This document shows, in pieces, positions 50,632-59,389 of a DNA stretch of 64,000 nucleotides (its first letter is position 1; each line of letters opens with the position of its first letter). This DNA comes from Hydrogenovibrio sp. 3SP14C1 (GTDB lineage Bacteria; Pseudomonadota; Gammaproteobacteria; Thiomicrospirales; Thiomicrospiraceae): positions 62,001 to 126,000 of the forward strand of contig NZ_JARTLM010000001.1 in the NCBI RefSeq assembly GCF_029625905.1, given 5' to 3'. The notes under the pieces are model-generated. The model was not told the DNA's origin. It saw only the letters and a program-made list of their open reading frames with translations, and did no database searches. Both the position numbers and the translations under genes were made by a program.

Positions 50632-53069
50632 GACGTCAACTCTTTTGGCACATTGATTACTTTACGGTTATTGGCAAATTCATCGAAGGCGACTTTACCT
50701 TTACCACAGGCGATACAGCCGTGACCGACTTGCACCGGCCAGGACGTTCCTTCATTAAACTTCATTTGAGCACAATTCATATCAGCATAAGGCCCTTTAC
50801 AGCCCATTTCAAAAAGACACCAGCCTTTTTTGGCACCTTCATCACCCCACTCTTTGACAAATTCTCCAGCATCATAATGACCACGGCGCTCACAATTGTC
50901 ATGCACGCGCGGCGCATACGCCCAAACCGGTTTGTTGTTTTCGCCCAATTCGGGCATTTCTGCAAACATAATGTAATGCAATAAGGTTCCGACCACATTG
51001 ATCGGATTCACCGGACAGCCGGGTAAATTAATAATATCCTCACGGCCTAAAGCTTCGGACACTCCAACCGCGCCGGTAGGGTTTGGAGCCGCCGCGACCA
51101 CGCCCCCGTCAAACGCACAGGAGCCGACCGCCATGACCGCGGAGGCATGTTGCGCGACACGTTTTAACAAAGCCTCCCCCGTTTCGCCTTGCGGGCCGAT
51201 TCGCAGAAAGTTTCCGCCCATGCCTAACGGTACTGCGCCTTCTACAATCAAAATATAGTCACCCTGATCTTCTTCAATCAATTGATCCAATCTGTTTTCG
51301 GACTGTGGGCCGGAAGCGGCCATTAACAATTCATGATAATCGAGTGAGATGAATTTCAAAATTAATTCGTCAATCGTCGGGTTGACCGTTTTGATAAAGG
51401 CTTCGGAGTTACCGGTACAGTCCGCCAACTCAAGCCAAATGACCGGCACCTTATTCAAATGCTGAATACTTCGATAGACCAGATTGTCATACTCTGGAGG
51501 CAACTGTAAGTTCAGCGTCATCATTGACACCCAGCCATTGAAATCCTGGGCTTTATCAAACGACTGTAAAGCCGCCTCAAAATCCGCCATATCAATCTGG
51601 TTCGACGGGTGTAAACGATTGAACTTTTCCAGTCTTTTTTCTACTTTCTCGATTTGCGCCGCTTTTGCCACTTCTTCACGCTCAGCTCTCTTGCGTTCGA
51701 CTTCGGCTTTATCAACATGGGCATGTGCAATTAGGTTAGCGACATCTTTTTTACAACGCCCGCAAACACGGCCCGCTTCGGAATAGGGTTTCAGTTCCGC
51801 AAAGCTGGTCACCGCTTGCGTTTCGATGATATCAATCAGGTCTTTTTGATAACTGCCAGTGCAACTACACACCAAGCGTCCTCGTTCATTTTCATGACGA
51901 TTGTTGTACAAATAGGAAGCATCGACATTTTCATTTTCAATGATGAGCTGTTTGAGATACAACGCATCGACATTGGAATTGACGCCAATAAAGCGCATCA
52001 GCTTCTCATTATTGAGAATGTATTGGTCGATGCGGCCTTCTTTTTTAGAACGCAACAACACCACTTCATTGTCTTCATCGTGCATATTGTAACGAGGAGA
52101 CACCACGTCGATAAATTCAAACGCGCCGACTTTCAAACCATCTATCGCCACTTCGCGATGAAACGCTGCAACCTCAGTTTTGAAAATATTACTGACGGCC
52201 ACATCGGCTTCCAGTCGACATTCTTTGGCATGCCCGGCACTGAAACCACTTTCATCAATTTGTGCCGCTTCACCAACGGCGTAAATAAACAAATCTGAGG
52301 TGCGCATTGTTCGATCCACCAAAACGCCCCGATCACATTCCAACGAAGAGCGAGCAAAGTCGATGTTGGGTCGAATACCAATGCCAAAGACCAGCAACGG
52401 ATCTTCAATCTGGTGGTGCTTGGTTTGCAGCACCGTCATATGCCCTTTTTCAACCGTTTTATCGACGATTTCATCATTGAACGACAGAACAATTCGGGGA
52501 TCTTCTTCAAAAGTTTTTTGCATCAATGCGACGCTGGAAGGGTCCAAATCGCCGGAATAGAGGGATTCGTCCCGTACGATCAGATAAATACGTTTCGGTG
52601 CGGGCATGTCCATCAGTGTGTCCAACAGTTCCAAGCCGATTGGACCGGCACCAACAATTACCACATTGCGGTCCTGCAAATTTTTAGCGATTTTAAAACT
52701 GTCATCCGCACTGCGGAAGGTAACGGCGTTATCAATATGCTCAATATCAAACAGGGTTTTGGGCTTGGAACCACTGGCAATGATCAGATAATCATACTCA
52801 AATCGGCTTTGTTCAGTAATGACTTGCTTGGCTTGCCGATCAATGGCGGTGACTTCCTGATTCAGCTTCACTGTCACATTTGGGTTCAGTTCCAGCGTAA
52901 TGTCTTGAATGCAAGACGTTCCCGAAACCAAATCACATAGATGAATACGATCATAAGGCGCGTAAGATTCTTTGGACAGAATCAGCACTTCCGTGGCTGG
53001 ATCTTTTTCCAAAATCTGGTTGGCTAAATAATCCGCTGCGATCCCGCCGCCAATAATGACAATTCGCAT
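50628..53069 (-). CDS. Fused NirB-like FAD/NAD oxidoreductase - BFD [2Fe-2S] - [NiFe] hydrogenase small subunit
   Basis: 813 residues, about three times a normal small subunit. Residues 1-310 are a pyridine-nucleotide-disulfide oxidoreductase fold (IIGGGIAADYLANQIL, YAPYDRIHLCDLVSG as in NirB, VVIVGAGPIGLELLDTL, FIYAVGEAAQ). Residues 395-450 are a BFD-type domain with ligands Cys401, Cys403, Cys436 and Cys439. A charged helix (about 450-520) leads to the small subunit from about 530. There proximal ligands are Cys551 (ADCTGNSEAF), VGSCAF and LPGCPVNP, while the position usually Cys is Asn554. Distal and medial ligands lie in RVHDNCERRGHY, GWCLFEMGCKGP, MNCAQM and HGCIACGKG. No Tat signal or C-terminal helix exists, so the enzyme should be cytoplasmic. 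The fusion suggests direct electron transfer to NAD(P) or a related acceptor. Confidence 0.93.
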   Translation of the reverse strand: MRIVIIGGGIAADYLANQILEKDPATEVLILSKESYAPYDRIHLCDLVSGTSCIQDITLELNPNVTVKLNQEVTAIDRQAKQVITEQSRFEYDYLIIASGSKPKTLFDIEHIDNAVTFRSADDSFKIAKNLQDRNVVIVGAGPIGLELLDTLMDMPAPKRIYLIVRDESLYSGDLDPSSVALMQKTFEEDPRIVLSFNDEIVDKTVEKGHMTVLQTKHHQIEDPLLVFGIGIRPNIDFARSSLECDRGVLVDRTMRTSDLFIYAVGEAAQIDESGFSAGHAKECRLEADVAVSNIFKTEVAAFHREVAIDGLKVGAFEFIDVVSPRYNMHDEDNEVVLLRSKKEGRIDQYILNNEKLMRFIGVNSNVDALYLKQLIIENENVDASYLYNNRHENERGRLVCSCTGSYQKDLIDIIETQAVTSFAELKPYSEAGRVCGRCKKDVANLIAHAHVDKAEVERKRAEREEVAKAAQIEKVEKRLEKFNRLHPSNQIDMADFEAALQSFDKAQDFNGWVSMMTLNLQLPPEYDNLVYRSIQHLNKVPVIWLELADCTGNSEAFIKTVNPTIDELILKFISLDYHELLMAASGPQSENRLDQLIEEDQGDYILIVEGAVPLGMGGNFLRIGPQGETGEALLKRVAQHASAVMAVGSCAFDGGVVAAAPNPTGAVGVSEALGREDIINLPGCPVNPINVVGTLLHYIMFAEMPELGENNKPVWAYAPRVHDNCERRGHYDAGEFVKEWGDEGAKKGWCLFEMGCKGPYADMNCAQMKFNEGTSWPVQVGHGCIACGKGKVAFDEFANNRKVINVPKELTS

Positions 53070-53126
53070 GATTCTCCCCTCGTAATGATGACGCCTTTTA
53101 AAAACTCAACTCACCTGAAATAAATA

Positions 53127-53471
53127 CTACGCCATTTCCAGCTGCATTAAAAACATCTCTTTACCGTCCGTTATCGTCACCCGATCACTCTGGCAAGCCG
53201 GACAGACATAATGGTGCTCCGACAGCAGGGTAGTTTCACCACACCCTAAACAAAAGACTTCGACCGCTTGAATTTGCATATCCAGTTCCGCTTTCTGACA
53301 AACGTCACTGTTTTTTTTAAAAGCCTCAAATGCCGTTTGTAACAAATAAGGTTCTACCCCGCTTAACTGCCCAATCTTCACCGACACTTTTGAGACATGA
53401 GTTGCCTGATTCGTTTGGGCCAAGGTTTCACATTGTTCGATCAACGCTTGAACAATAGAGTATTCATGCAT
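53127..53471 (-). CDS. hypA: Hydrogenase nickel insertion protein HypA
   Basis: 114 residues. Starts MHEYSIVQALIEQ, with His2 as nickel ligand. The structural zinc site is in CLGCGETTLL and YVCPACQSDR. HypA hands nickel to the large-subunit precursor with HypB. It lies between hypE (15 bp) and the fused small subunit (57 bp). Confidence 0.95.
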   Translation of the reverse strand: MHEYSIVQALIEQCETLAQTNQATHVSKVSVKIGQLSGVEPYLLQTAFEAFKKNSDVCQKAELDMQIQAVEVFCLGCGETTLLSEHHYVCPACQSDRVTITDGKEMFLMQLEMA

Positions 53472-53486
53472 AATCTATGTGCTCGC

Positions 53487-54494
53487 TTAACAAATTCTGG
53501 GCAATAATTCGCCCTTGGGTAACTCTAAAACCCGTTGACTTCCCCAAGGGGTTTGTAAAACCACCAGGCCTGGCTGAAATTCAGACACTTTTCCAATCAT
53601 TGCTGCCTGCTGCGTACACTCAAATTGTTGAAAAACCGCTAATGCTTCTTCAACTTGTGAACAGGGTAGACTCATCAAAAAAGTGCCTTCATTTGCAAAG
53701 TCATACGCCTCAAAACCGAGCAGTTCGCACAAGCCTTGCACGGCATCCGAAATCGGAATTTTATCCTCTTCTACCTCGATACAAACTTGTGAGGTTTGCG
53801 CCCATTCATTCAACACCGCGGCCAGTCCGCCGCGAGTCGCATCTCGTAGCGCATGCACCGACAGCCCTTTATTTATAAGGGCTTCCACCACCGGCCACAA
53901 CACGTCACAATCGCTTTTCAAGTCACTGTGCAAATTCATATTGTCACGTGCCGACATCACCACGGCACCATGACGTCCGATATCACCGGAGACCAGAATC
54001 GCGTCCCCGATTTGCAATTGATGCGCCGAAGGCATCGCTTGTGTGGTGGTTTGTATCTGTCCAATGCCTGACGTGTTTATAAACAACTTATCCACAGCCC
54101 CTTGTGGAACGACTTTGGTATCACCACACACAATTCTTGCATCGGTCTTTTTAAGCTCCTCGGCCATGCTTTTGACGACCTTTTCCAAGGTGCTAAAAGG
54201 CAAGCCTTCTTCAATCATAAATGCACAGCTTAAATACAACGGTGCGGCCCCCATCATTGCCAAATCATTCAGCGTGCCGGCAACCGCTAGATTGCCGATA
54301 TTGCCTCCTTGAAAACACAGCGGACTGACGGTATAACTATCGGTCGTAAAGGCAGACTGCCCCTGCAAACTTAGGACGGCAGCATCTTCCGATTTTAATA
54401 AAATCTCATTACCGAAATAACGATAAAACAATTGTTGGACGAGTTGCTGGCTTTCGGCCCCACCGCCACCTTGGCTAAGTTCAATCACTTTCAT
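53487..54494 (-). CDS. hypE: Hydrogenase maturation protein HypE
   Basis: 335 residues of the PurM/ThiL-like fold, starting KVIELSQGGGGAESQQLVQ and with AVLSLQGQSAFTTDSYTVSP. DATRGGLAAVLNEWA is conserved. The C-terminus is PRIC, the Cys that becomes the thiocyanate donor after carbamoylation by HypF and dehydration with ATP. A 4-bp overlap with hypD couples them. The decamer occurs inside the gene at 53564-53573. Confidence 0.95.
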   Translation of the reverse strand: MKVIELSQGGGGAESQQLVQQLFYRYFGNEILLKSEDAAVLSLQGQSAFTTDSYTVSPLCFQGGNIGNLAVAGTLNDLAMMGAAPLYLSCAFMIEEGLPFSTLEKVVKSMAEELKKTDARIVCGDTKVVPQGAVDKLFINTSGIGQIQTTTQAMPSAHQLQIGDAILVSGDIGRHGAVVMSARDNMNLHSDLKSDCDVLWPVVEALINKGLSVHALRDATRGGLAAVLNEWAQTSQVCIEVEEDKIPISDAVQGLCELLGFEAYDFANEGTFLMSLPCSQVEEALAVFQQFECTQQAAMIGKVSEFQPGLVVLQTPWGSQRVLELPKGELLPRIC

Positions 54495-55657
54495 GCGGTT
54501 GCCTGTTTTCTTTCAATTGGCTTAACCGATCGTAATGCCACTTCAGCATAACGATAATACGCATTACAGGCACCTTCACTGGACACCATGCAACTGCCTA
54601 ATGGCCGTGTCGGGTCACAGCCTCGCCCAAACACCTTGCAGTCTTGTGGTTTGGCGACGCCCTTAAGAATATCGCCACAAATGCACAGCTTATGATCGTC
54701 AATCGGTTCATCCGACAAAACCGCTTCAAAGACCGCTTCGGCATCGATAAATTGATACGCTTCTTTCAATTGCAACGCACTGAGTTGAATATCCCCTAAC
54801 CCGCGCCACCGGAAGTGAGAACGTGGTTCAAGATAGGTTTGAATCATCTCTTGCGCCTTCTGGTTGCCCTGTTCTGTCACGGCTCGCGAATACTGAATCT
54901 CGATCTCATGCCTTTCCTGAAGGACTTGCTCCACAATCATTAAAATGCTTTGCATCACATCGACTGGTTCAAAGCCACTCACGACGATTGGCATTTGATA
55001 TTGTTCTGCCAGTGGCTGATAAATTTGCGCGCCACTGATCACACTGACATGGGAAGGACCAATCAACGCGTTAACCTGACACACTGAATCAGACAAAATG
55101 GCCGCTACCGCCGGGGGGACCAACACATGGTTGATATGAAAAAAAAGATTGGTCAGCTTCAATGCTAAAGCTTGCTGAATCACTGCCGCCGTCATCGGCG
55201 TGGTGGTTTCAAAGCCAATGGCAAAAAACACCACCTGCTTATCCGGGTTTTCCTGCGCAATTTTCAAGGCATCCAACGGCGAGTAAAGGGCTCGAATATC
55301 ACTGCCTAACGCACGCTGCTTTGCCAAACTGGTTTTCGAACCGGGCACACGAATCATATCACCTAATGTCAGCAAAATTGTATTTGGCATTTTCGCCAGC
55401 GCAATGGCATGATCAATCCGCTCTTTCGGCATAATACAAACAGGACACCCAGGACCATGGATAAACTCAATATTTTCCGGTAACAACTGATTCAAGCCAT
55501 ATTTCATAATGGTGTGGGTATGTCCGCCGCAGACTTCCATAATACGAAGGGGGGAACTTAAGGATTGCGCCGCTTGATGAATTTTGTGAGCCAACGCCTG
55601 AATGGTTTTAGGCTGTCGGAATCCCTGATATAAGTCTTGCAGCTGAAGCGTACTCAT
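54491..55657 (-). CDS. hypD: Hydrogenase maturation scaffold HypD
   Basis: 388 residues. Family blocks MEVCGGHTHTIMKYGLNQLL, IHGPGCPVCIMPKERID and FFAIGFETTTPMTAAVI are clear. The C-terminal [4Fe-4S] region includes KLCICGDILKG, DCKVFGRGCDP and GSCMVSSEGACNAYYRY. HypC-HypD holds the iron with CN and CO ligands during assembly. It overlaps hypC and hypE by four bases each. Confidence 0.95.
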   Translation of the reverse strand: MSTLQLQDLYQGFRQPKTIQALAHKIHQAAQSLSSPLRIMEVCGGHTHTIMKYGLNQLLPENIEFIHGPGCPVCIMPKERIDHAIALAKMPNTILLTLGDMIRVPGSKTSLAKQRALGSDIRALYSPLDALKIAQENPDKQVVFFAIGFETTTPMTAAVIQQALALKLTNLFFHINHVLVPPAVAAILSDSVCQVNALIGPSHVSVISGAQIYQPLAEQYQMPIVVSGFEPVDVMQSILMIVEQVLQERHEIEIQYSRAVTEQGNQKAQEMIQTYLEPRSHFRWRGLGDIQLSALQLKEAYQFIDAEAVFEAVLSDEPIDDHKLCICGDILKGVAKPQDCKVFGRGCDPTRPLGSCMVSSEGACNAYYRYAEVALRSVKPIERKQATA

Positions 55658-55893
55658 CCTTCTTCAGCCTCCAGCGAATCATGAATCTGCTGATACAGTT
55701 TCAGACTTTCCAACGCATCTTCTTGATCGATTTTATTCATGGCAAAGCCAACATGAATCAATACATAATCGCCGATCACAACAGGATCGGGCATTAAGTC
55801 TAAACTCACTTGACGCTGCACGCCCATCGTATCGACCGTAGCAATATTAGTAGCATCAATTTGAATCACTTTTGAAGGAATCGATAAACACAT
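55654..55893 (-). CDS. hypC: Hydrogenase maturation chaperone HypC
   Basis: 79 residues. MCLSIPSKVIQIDATNIATV has the essential Cys2, and DYVLIHVGFAMNKIDQEDAL is the classic HypC core. It binds the large-subunit precursor and HypD. Overlaps hypD by 4 bp and follows hypB by 21 bp. Confidence 0.95.
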   Translation of the reverse strand: MCLSIPSKVIQIDATNIATVDTMGVQRQVSLDLMPDPVVIGDYVLIHVGFAMNKIDQEDALESLKLYQQIHDSLEAEEG

Positions 55894-55914
55894 AATTAGC
55901 TCTGCCAGTTTTCC

Positions 55915-56673
55915 TTATCCGCGCATTTTACGTTTGAATTCAATCCAATCCACCAATCGCTGAATTGACGCTGGATTTTTGGTCGACAACTCCAAAATAT
56001 CGACATTGGGCTTGAGTTTTCTCGCCATCGCTTTTGCCGCTTCAATATCAAATTCAAAGTGTGGCAACAAATCCACTTTACTGATCACAACTAAATCGGC
56101 CTGATGAAACATAACGGGATATTTTTCAATTTTGTCATCGCCTTCTGGAACTGAAACCAACACCACATTCAAATGACTCCCCACATCGTAACTGGCCGGA
56201 CAGACTAAATTGCCAACATTTTCAATGAAACACACATCCATACTCTCTAACGGCATCGCATGTAATCCCTTGTGCACCATAAAGGCATCCAAATGGCAGG
56301 CAGAGCCGGTTTGAATCTGATAGGCCGGAATACCCTTGGCTTGAATACGCTCAGCATCGCGAGACGTTTGCAGGTCGCCTTCAATCACACCAAATTCAAA
56401 CGGGCGTTTATCAAACTCGGCTAACCCTTCCAGCAAACTGGTTTTACCGCTGCCAGGGCTACTCATCAAATTAATCGCCAAGACGCCAGCTTTTTCAAAA
56501 TGAGCCCGGTTATGCATCGCTTCATGGTTATTCTTATGCAGGATATTTTTAATCACATCCACCGTCTTTGGCTCATTTAACTGCGGGTTATCATGCACAT
56601 GAACGTGGTCGTGGTGATGAGCGTGATGCTCTTCAGCAACATCGGTAATGGAACAACCGCAATCTTCACACAT
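55915..56673 (-). CDS. hypB: Hydrogenase nickel incorporation GTPase HypB
   Basis: 252 residues. The N-terminus MCEDCGCS carries the CxxCGC nickel site and a His-rich stretch follows (EEHHAHHHDHVHVHDN). The GTPase P-loop is SSPGSGKTSLLE, with further motifs EGDLQTSRDAERI and FIENVGNLVCPASYDVG. It both stores nickel and drives its insertion. It is 27 bp after a NicO-like permease, which fits nickel supply to the hydrogenase. Confidence 0.96.
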   Translation of the reverse strand: MCEDCGCSITDVAEEHHAHHHDHVHVHDNPQLNEPKTVDVIKNILHKNNHEAMHNRAHFEKAGVLAINLMSSPGSGKTSLLEGLAEFDKRPFEFGVIEGDLQTSRDAERIQAKGIPAYQIQTGSACHLDAFMVHKGLHAMPLESMDVCFIENVGNLVCPASYDVGSHLNVVLVSVPEGDDKIEKYPVMFHQADLVVISKVDLLPHFEFDIEAAKAMARKLKPNVDILELSTKNPASIQRLVDWIEFKRKMRG

Positions 56674-56700
56674 ACTCTTTTCCTTTGACTTCTCTGAGAA

Positions 56701-57339
56701 TTAAAACCATAACATCTGCGCGCCAACCACGATTGAGCCGATTCCAAGCCCTCCGAACACACGCCGTACATTGGTCAATGAATTTAACCAGTACCGATTC
56801 AGCAGTAAAATAACGCCCCCGAAACTGATAAACACCAACATGACGCCCAAGGCAAATAAGGCAATCATACTCAAGGTTACTTCCTGATGACTGACCAACC
56901 CGAGGGTAATCAACATACCTCTTACCCCGCCGATTCCCATTAACACCCCTAAACTCAGAGCTGGCATCATATCGGACCAGCGATGTTGGTGTGTTCGTGA
57001 AAAGCTGATGTGAATATGTTCTTTACCGTCATGGGTATGCTTATTCAATAAAATTCGGTCGCTCAAGGCCATATAAAGGAGATAAACACCCATCATTACA
57101 ATCACACTGGCGGAAATAACATCTCCATAGTCGGTATACGCTTGGATACCTGGCATACTTTGCAGTAATTTGGCAAACAAAAATAAAGTAGCCCCATGCC
57201 CAACTGCAAACAATAACGTTACCATCATGGTTTTTTTGATGTTTTTACCAATTGAAAAATCGGCAATTGCGGTTAAATGATCTGGCCCCATAGCATGCAG
57301 TACACCATACCAAAAAATAATCAATAAACTCAATTCCAT
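56701..57339 (-). CDS. NicO-like nickel/cobalt permease candidate
   Basis: 212 residues, six hydrophobic helices. The first helix holds the metal-site type HAMGPDHLTAIADFSIGK. A His-rich loop follows (HTHDGKEHIHISFSRTHQHR, about residues 105-125). It then has PALSLGVLMGIGGVRGMLIT. These features point to NicO/RcnA-like transporters. Its place just upstream of hypB makes nickel import for the hydrogenase the likely role, although RcnA relatives export, so direction is not proved. The start at 57339 is preferred over GTG 57348 because AGGTGAG lies before it. Confidence 0.75.
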   Translation of the reverse strand: MELSLLIIFWYGVLHAMGPDHLTAIADFSIGKNIKKTMMVTLLFAVGHGATLFLFAKLLQSMPGIQAYTDYGDVISASVIVMMGVYLLYMALSDRILLNKHTHDGKEHIHISFSRTHQHRWSDMMPALSLGVLMGIGGVRGMLITLGLVSHQEVTLSMIALFALGVMLVFISFGGVILLLNRYWLNSLTNVRRVFGGLGIGSIVVGAQMLWF

Positions 57340-57379
57340 GTTACTCACCTAACCTTGTTATCGTGTTCATCCCATCATC

Positions 57380-57877
57380 TCATTGCATTCTTTTGTCATT
57401 ATCCATGTCAGCCAAAGCACGGTTAATCAACTTTTTTAACCGATAAGGCACATAGTCATACGCCCCGGAATTAACCATACGTTTGCCAATTTCATCCCCA
57501 TCTGCGTTTACAAAAACAATACTAGGAAAGGTTGTGACGTTATAAAAATCTGCAAAAAAACTGTTTTTTACCTGTTCACCATAAAAATCCCGTGTTTGTG
57601 TGCCCTTGGCATCAGTACGGATTTCGACCATATGAACATAACCGTCAAGCAATCCATTTTCAATCATCGGTAAAATTGCCGCCTCTTTCAGCTTTTCACA
57701 AGCACCACACCGCACACGATTAAAATAAATAGCGATAGGCAACTTATCCTGTTTTGCTTTTTGACCGAGTTTGGAAAAATCTTCAATGGTATTCAGTCGC
57801 CATTCATCGGCTTTAGCAGTTGTTGAAAAGCCTATCGTCAATAAAAGGATTAAGCAGAAAAGTTGAATCAATTTCAT
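57380..57877 (-). CDS. Periplasmic thioredoxin-like protein
   Basis: 165 residues. Signal peptide (LFCLILLLTIGFSTTAKA) and a thioredoxin fold with the redox motif RVRCGACEKLKEAAI (CGAC, in place of CGPC or CxxC of thioredoxin) and cis-Pro in VTTFPSIVFVN. This resembles SoxW-type thioredoxin-like proteins. It is 17 bp after the TlpA-like fusion and 40 bp before the metal permease, so it may act on thiols of periplasmic enzymes linked to sulfur oxidation. Confidence 0.8.
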   Translation of the reverse strand: MKLIQLFCLILLLTIGFSTTAKADEWRLNTIEDFSKLGQKAKQDKLPIAIYFNRVRCGACEKLKEAAILPMIENGLLDGYVHMVEIRTDAKGTQTRDFYGEQVKNSFFADFYNVTTFPSIVFVNADGDEIGKRMVNSGAYDYVPYRLKKLINRALADMDNDKRMQ

Positions 57878-57894
57878 AAGGTCTCTCGTGGCTC

Positions 57895-59199
57895 TTAATC
57901 TGAAGCAGTGGTTTTTTCGATAAGAGATTGTATTTTCTGTATTGTCAGCGGGTCATCCCATTCATGACCGCCAAATAAAGCATACCGTATTTTGCCATGA
58001 CCATCGATGACATACGAACTCGGATAAGCAAAAACTTGCCAGGCCTGCACCGCCGACCCTTTCGGATCGAGTAAGATCGGAAAATTCACCGGGTGTTGTT
58101 TCAGGAAATCCTGAATGGCAGGCTTCTCCTCTGCCAAATTCGCTGCCAGAATTTCAAACGGCTGGTCTTTCAGCACTGTTTTCAACCGGGTCATCGAAGG
58201 GATTTCATGTACGCACGGTGGACACCAGCTCGCCCAAAAATTCAGAAGAACCACTTTGCCCTGGTAGGCATCCAACGAATGCGATTGACCATTCATATCA
58301 TTGAGTTTTAGATAGCGTTGCTGTGAACCGGAATAAGGCTGCAAGCCGGTTTTATCGGTAGATTGAGCACGGGGTTTTGTCATGGCAGCGCCATTTATCA
58401 TTTTTTCAGAGTGTTCGTTTTGAGCCAAAGCAGATTCACGAAAAACGGGTAAGTAAGGCGCCAATGTTTTCATCGCCTGCATCAAATCGGACGCTAACCT
58501 CTGTGCTTGCGTCTGCTCCACCGGAAGCGCATCGGGACGGAAATAATAACGATCCCGCACCTTCGGCAGCAAACGAATAAAAACATCCGAACCGGACAAG
58601 CTCAATTGTTGTTGTAACTGAGGTAGATGCCAACGCCAGGGAGACAATTCAGACTGAATAATATAAACCGGTGCGTTAACTTGTGACACTGTCGGCCAAT
58701 ATTTCGCTTTCTGCCCTGCTTGTGGCGTTTCAATATAGAGACTGGGGTTCAACAAAACCAAGCCCACCATCGAGGTTGACGTTTGCTGAAAAGAGGCGAG
58801 CGCTTTAATGACCAGCGCGGCACCCTCATTCGAACTGATTACAAACAAAGGCAACTCACTGGCATGAAGTCTGGCGATTTCTCGTTCAATAATATTGGAC
58901 GGAATTTTTCTCAGACTGCTAGAAGCAACTGGCAAAAAGTAACTTTCAAACAGGTTGGGCATGGTCACGGTGAATCCAGAATCGGCTAATTCTTCAGCCA
59001 CCATCTGTTCTTGTTTAAGCACCCCATGCTCGGAAGGTACCCACAACACATTCGCAATTGGCGTGGTGGCAGGATACACTTCAGATTCCAATGCACCTTC
59101 CAGCGTATGCTCATGCGGAATCTCGGCAATAGCAGCATGAAATGCATTGATGCAAAACCACACCAGCATCAACCCGATATGCATTTTATGATTCAACAT
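57895..59199 (-). CDS. Exported fusion: alpha/beta-hydrolase-like (DUF3530-like) domain plus TlpA thioredoxin domain
   Basis: 434 residues from ATG 59199, where AAGGGG precedes it; the ATG at 59205 has no space for a site. An N-terminal signal segment (HIGLMLVWFCINAFHAAIA) leads to an alpha/beta-hydrolase-like domain of about 220 residues (NVLWVPSEHGVLKQEQMVAE; LPLFVISSNEGAALVIKALA; PVYIIQSELSPWRW). SSNEGAA stands where a nucleophile elbow would be, and its Ser is uncertain. A linker follows, then a TlpA/ResA domain with WASWCPPCVHEIPSMTRL and cis-Pro region VFAYPSSYVID. Such a fusion is uncommon. It opens the hydrogenase-side gene set. Confidence 0.72.
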   Translation of the reverse strand: MLNHKMHIGLMLVWFCINAFHAAIAEIPHEHTLEGALESEVYPATTPIANVLWVPSEHGVLKQEQMVAEELADSGFTVTMPNLFESYFLPVASSSLRKIPSNIIEREIARLHASELPLFVISSNEGAALVIKALASFQQTSTSMVGLVLLNPSLYIETPQAGQKAKYWPTVSQVNAPVYIIQSELSPWRWHLPQLQQQLSLSGSDVFIRLLPKVRDRYYFRPDALPVEQTQAQRLASDLMQAMKTLAPYLPVFRESALAQNEHSEKMINGAAMTKPRAQSTDKTGLQPYSGSQQRYLKLNDMNGQSHSLDAYQGKVVLLNFWASWCPPCVHEIPSMTRLKTVLKDQPFEILAANLAEEKPAIQDFLKQHPVNFPILLDPKGSAVQAWQVFAYPSSYVIDGHGKIRYALFGGHEWDDPLTIQKIQSLIEKTTASD

Positions 59200-59389
59200 G
59201 ACCATGCCCCTTTTCTTGGCAACGTTTTAACTTAACAACATTATACGCAAATTATCGCTGAGTAAATATACGGAGCCATTTTCTTTAAAATTTTTGGCTT
59301 TTCCTTTATAAATTCCCGACAAATTTTATTGAATAATAACAGGGTAACCGCTATATTTGGTTTTATCTATTTGGTAAGCAAAGGAATAC

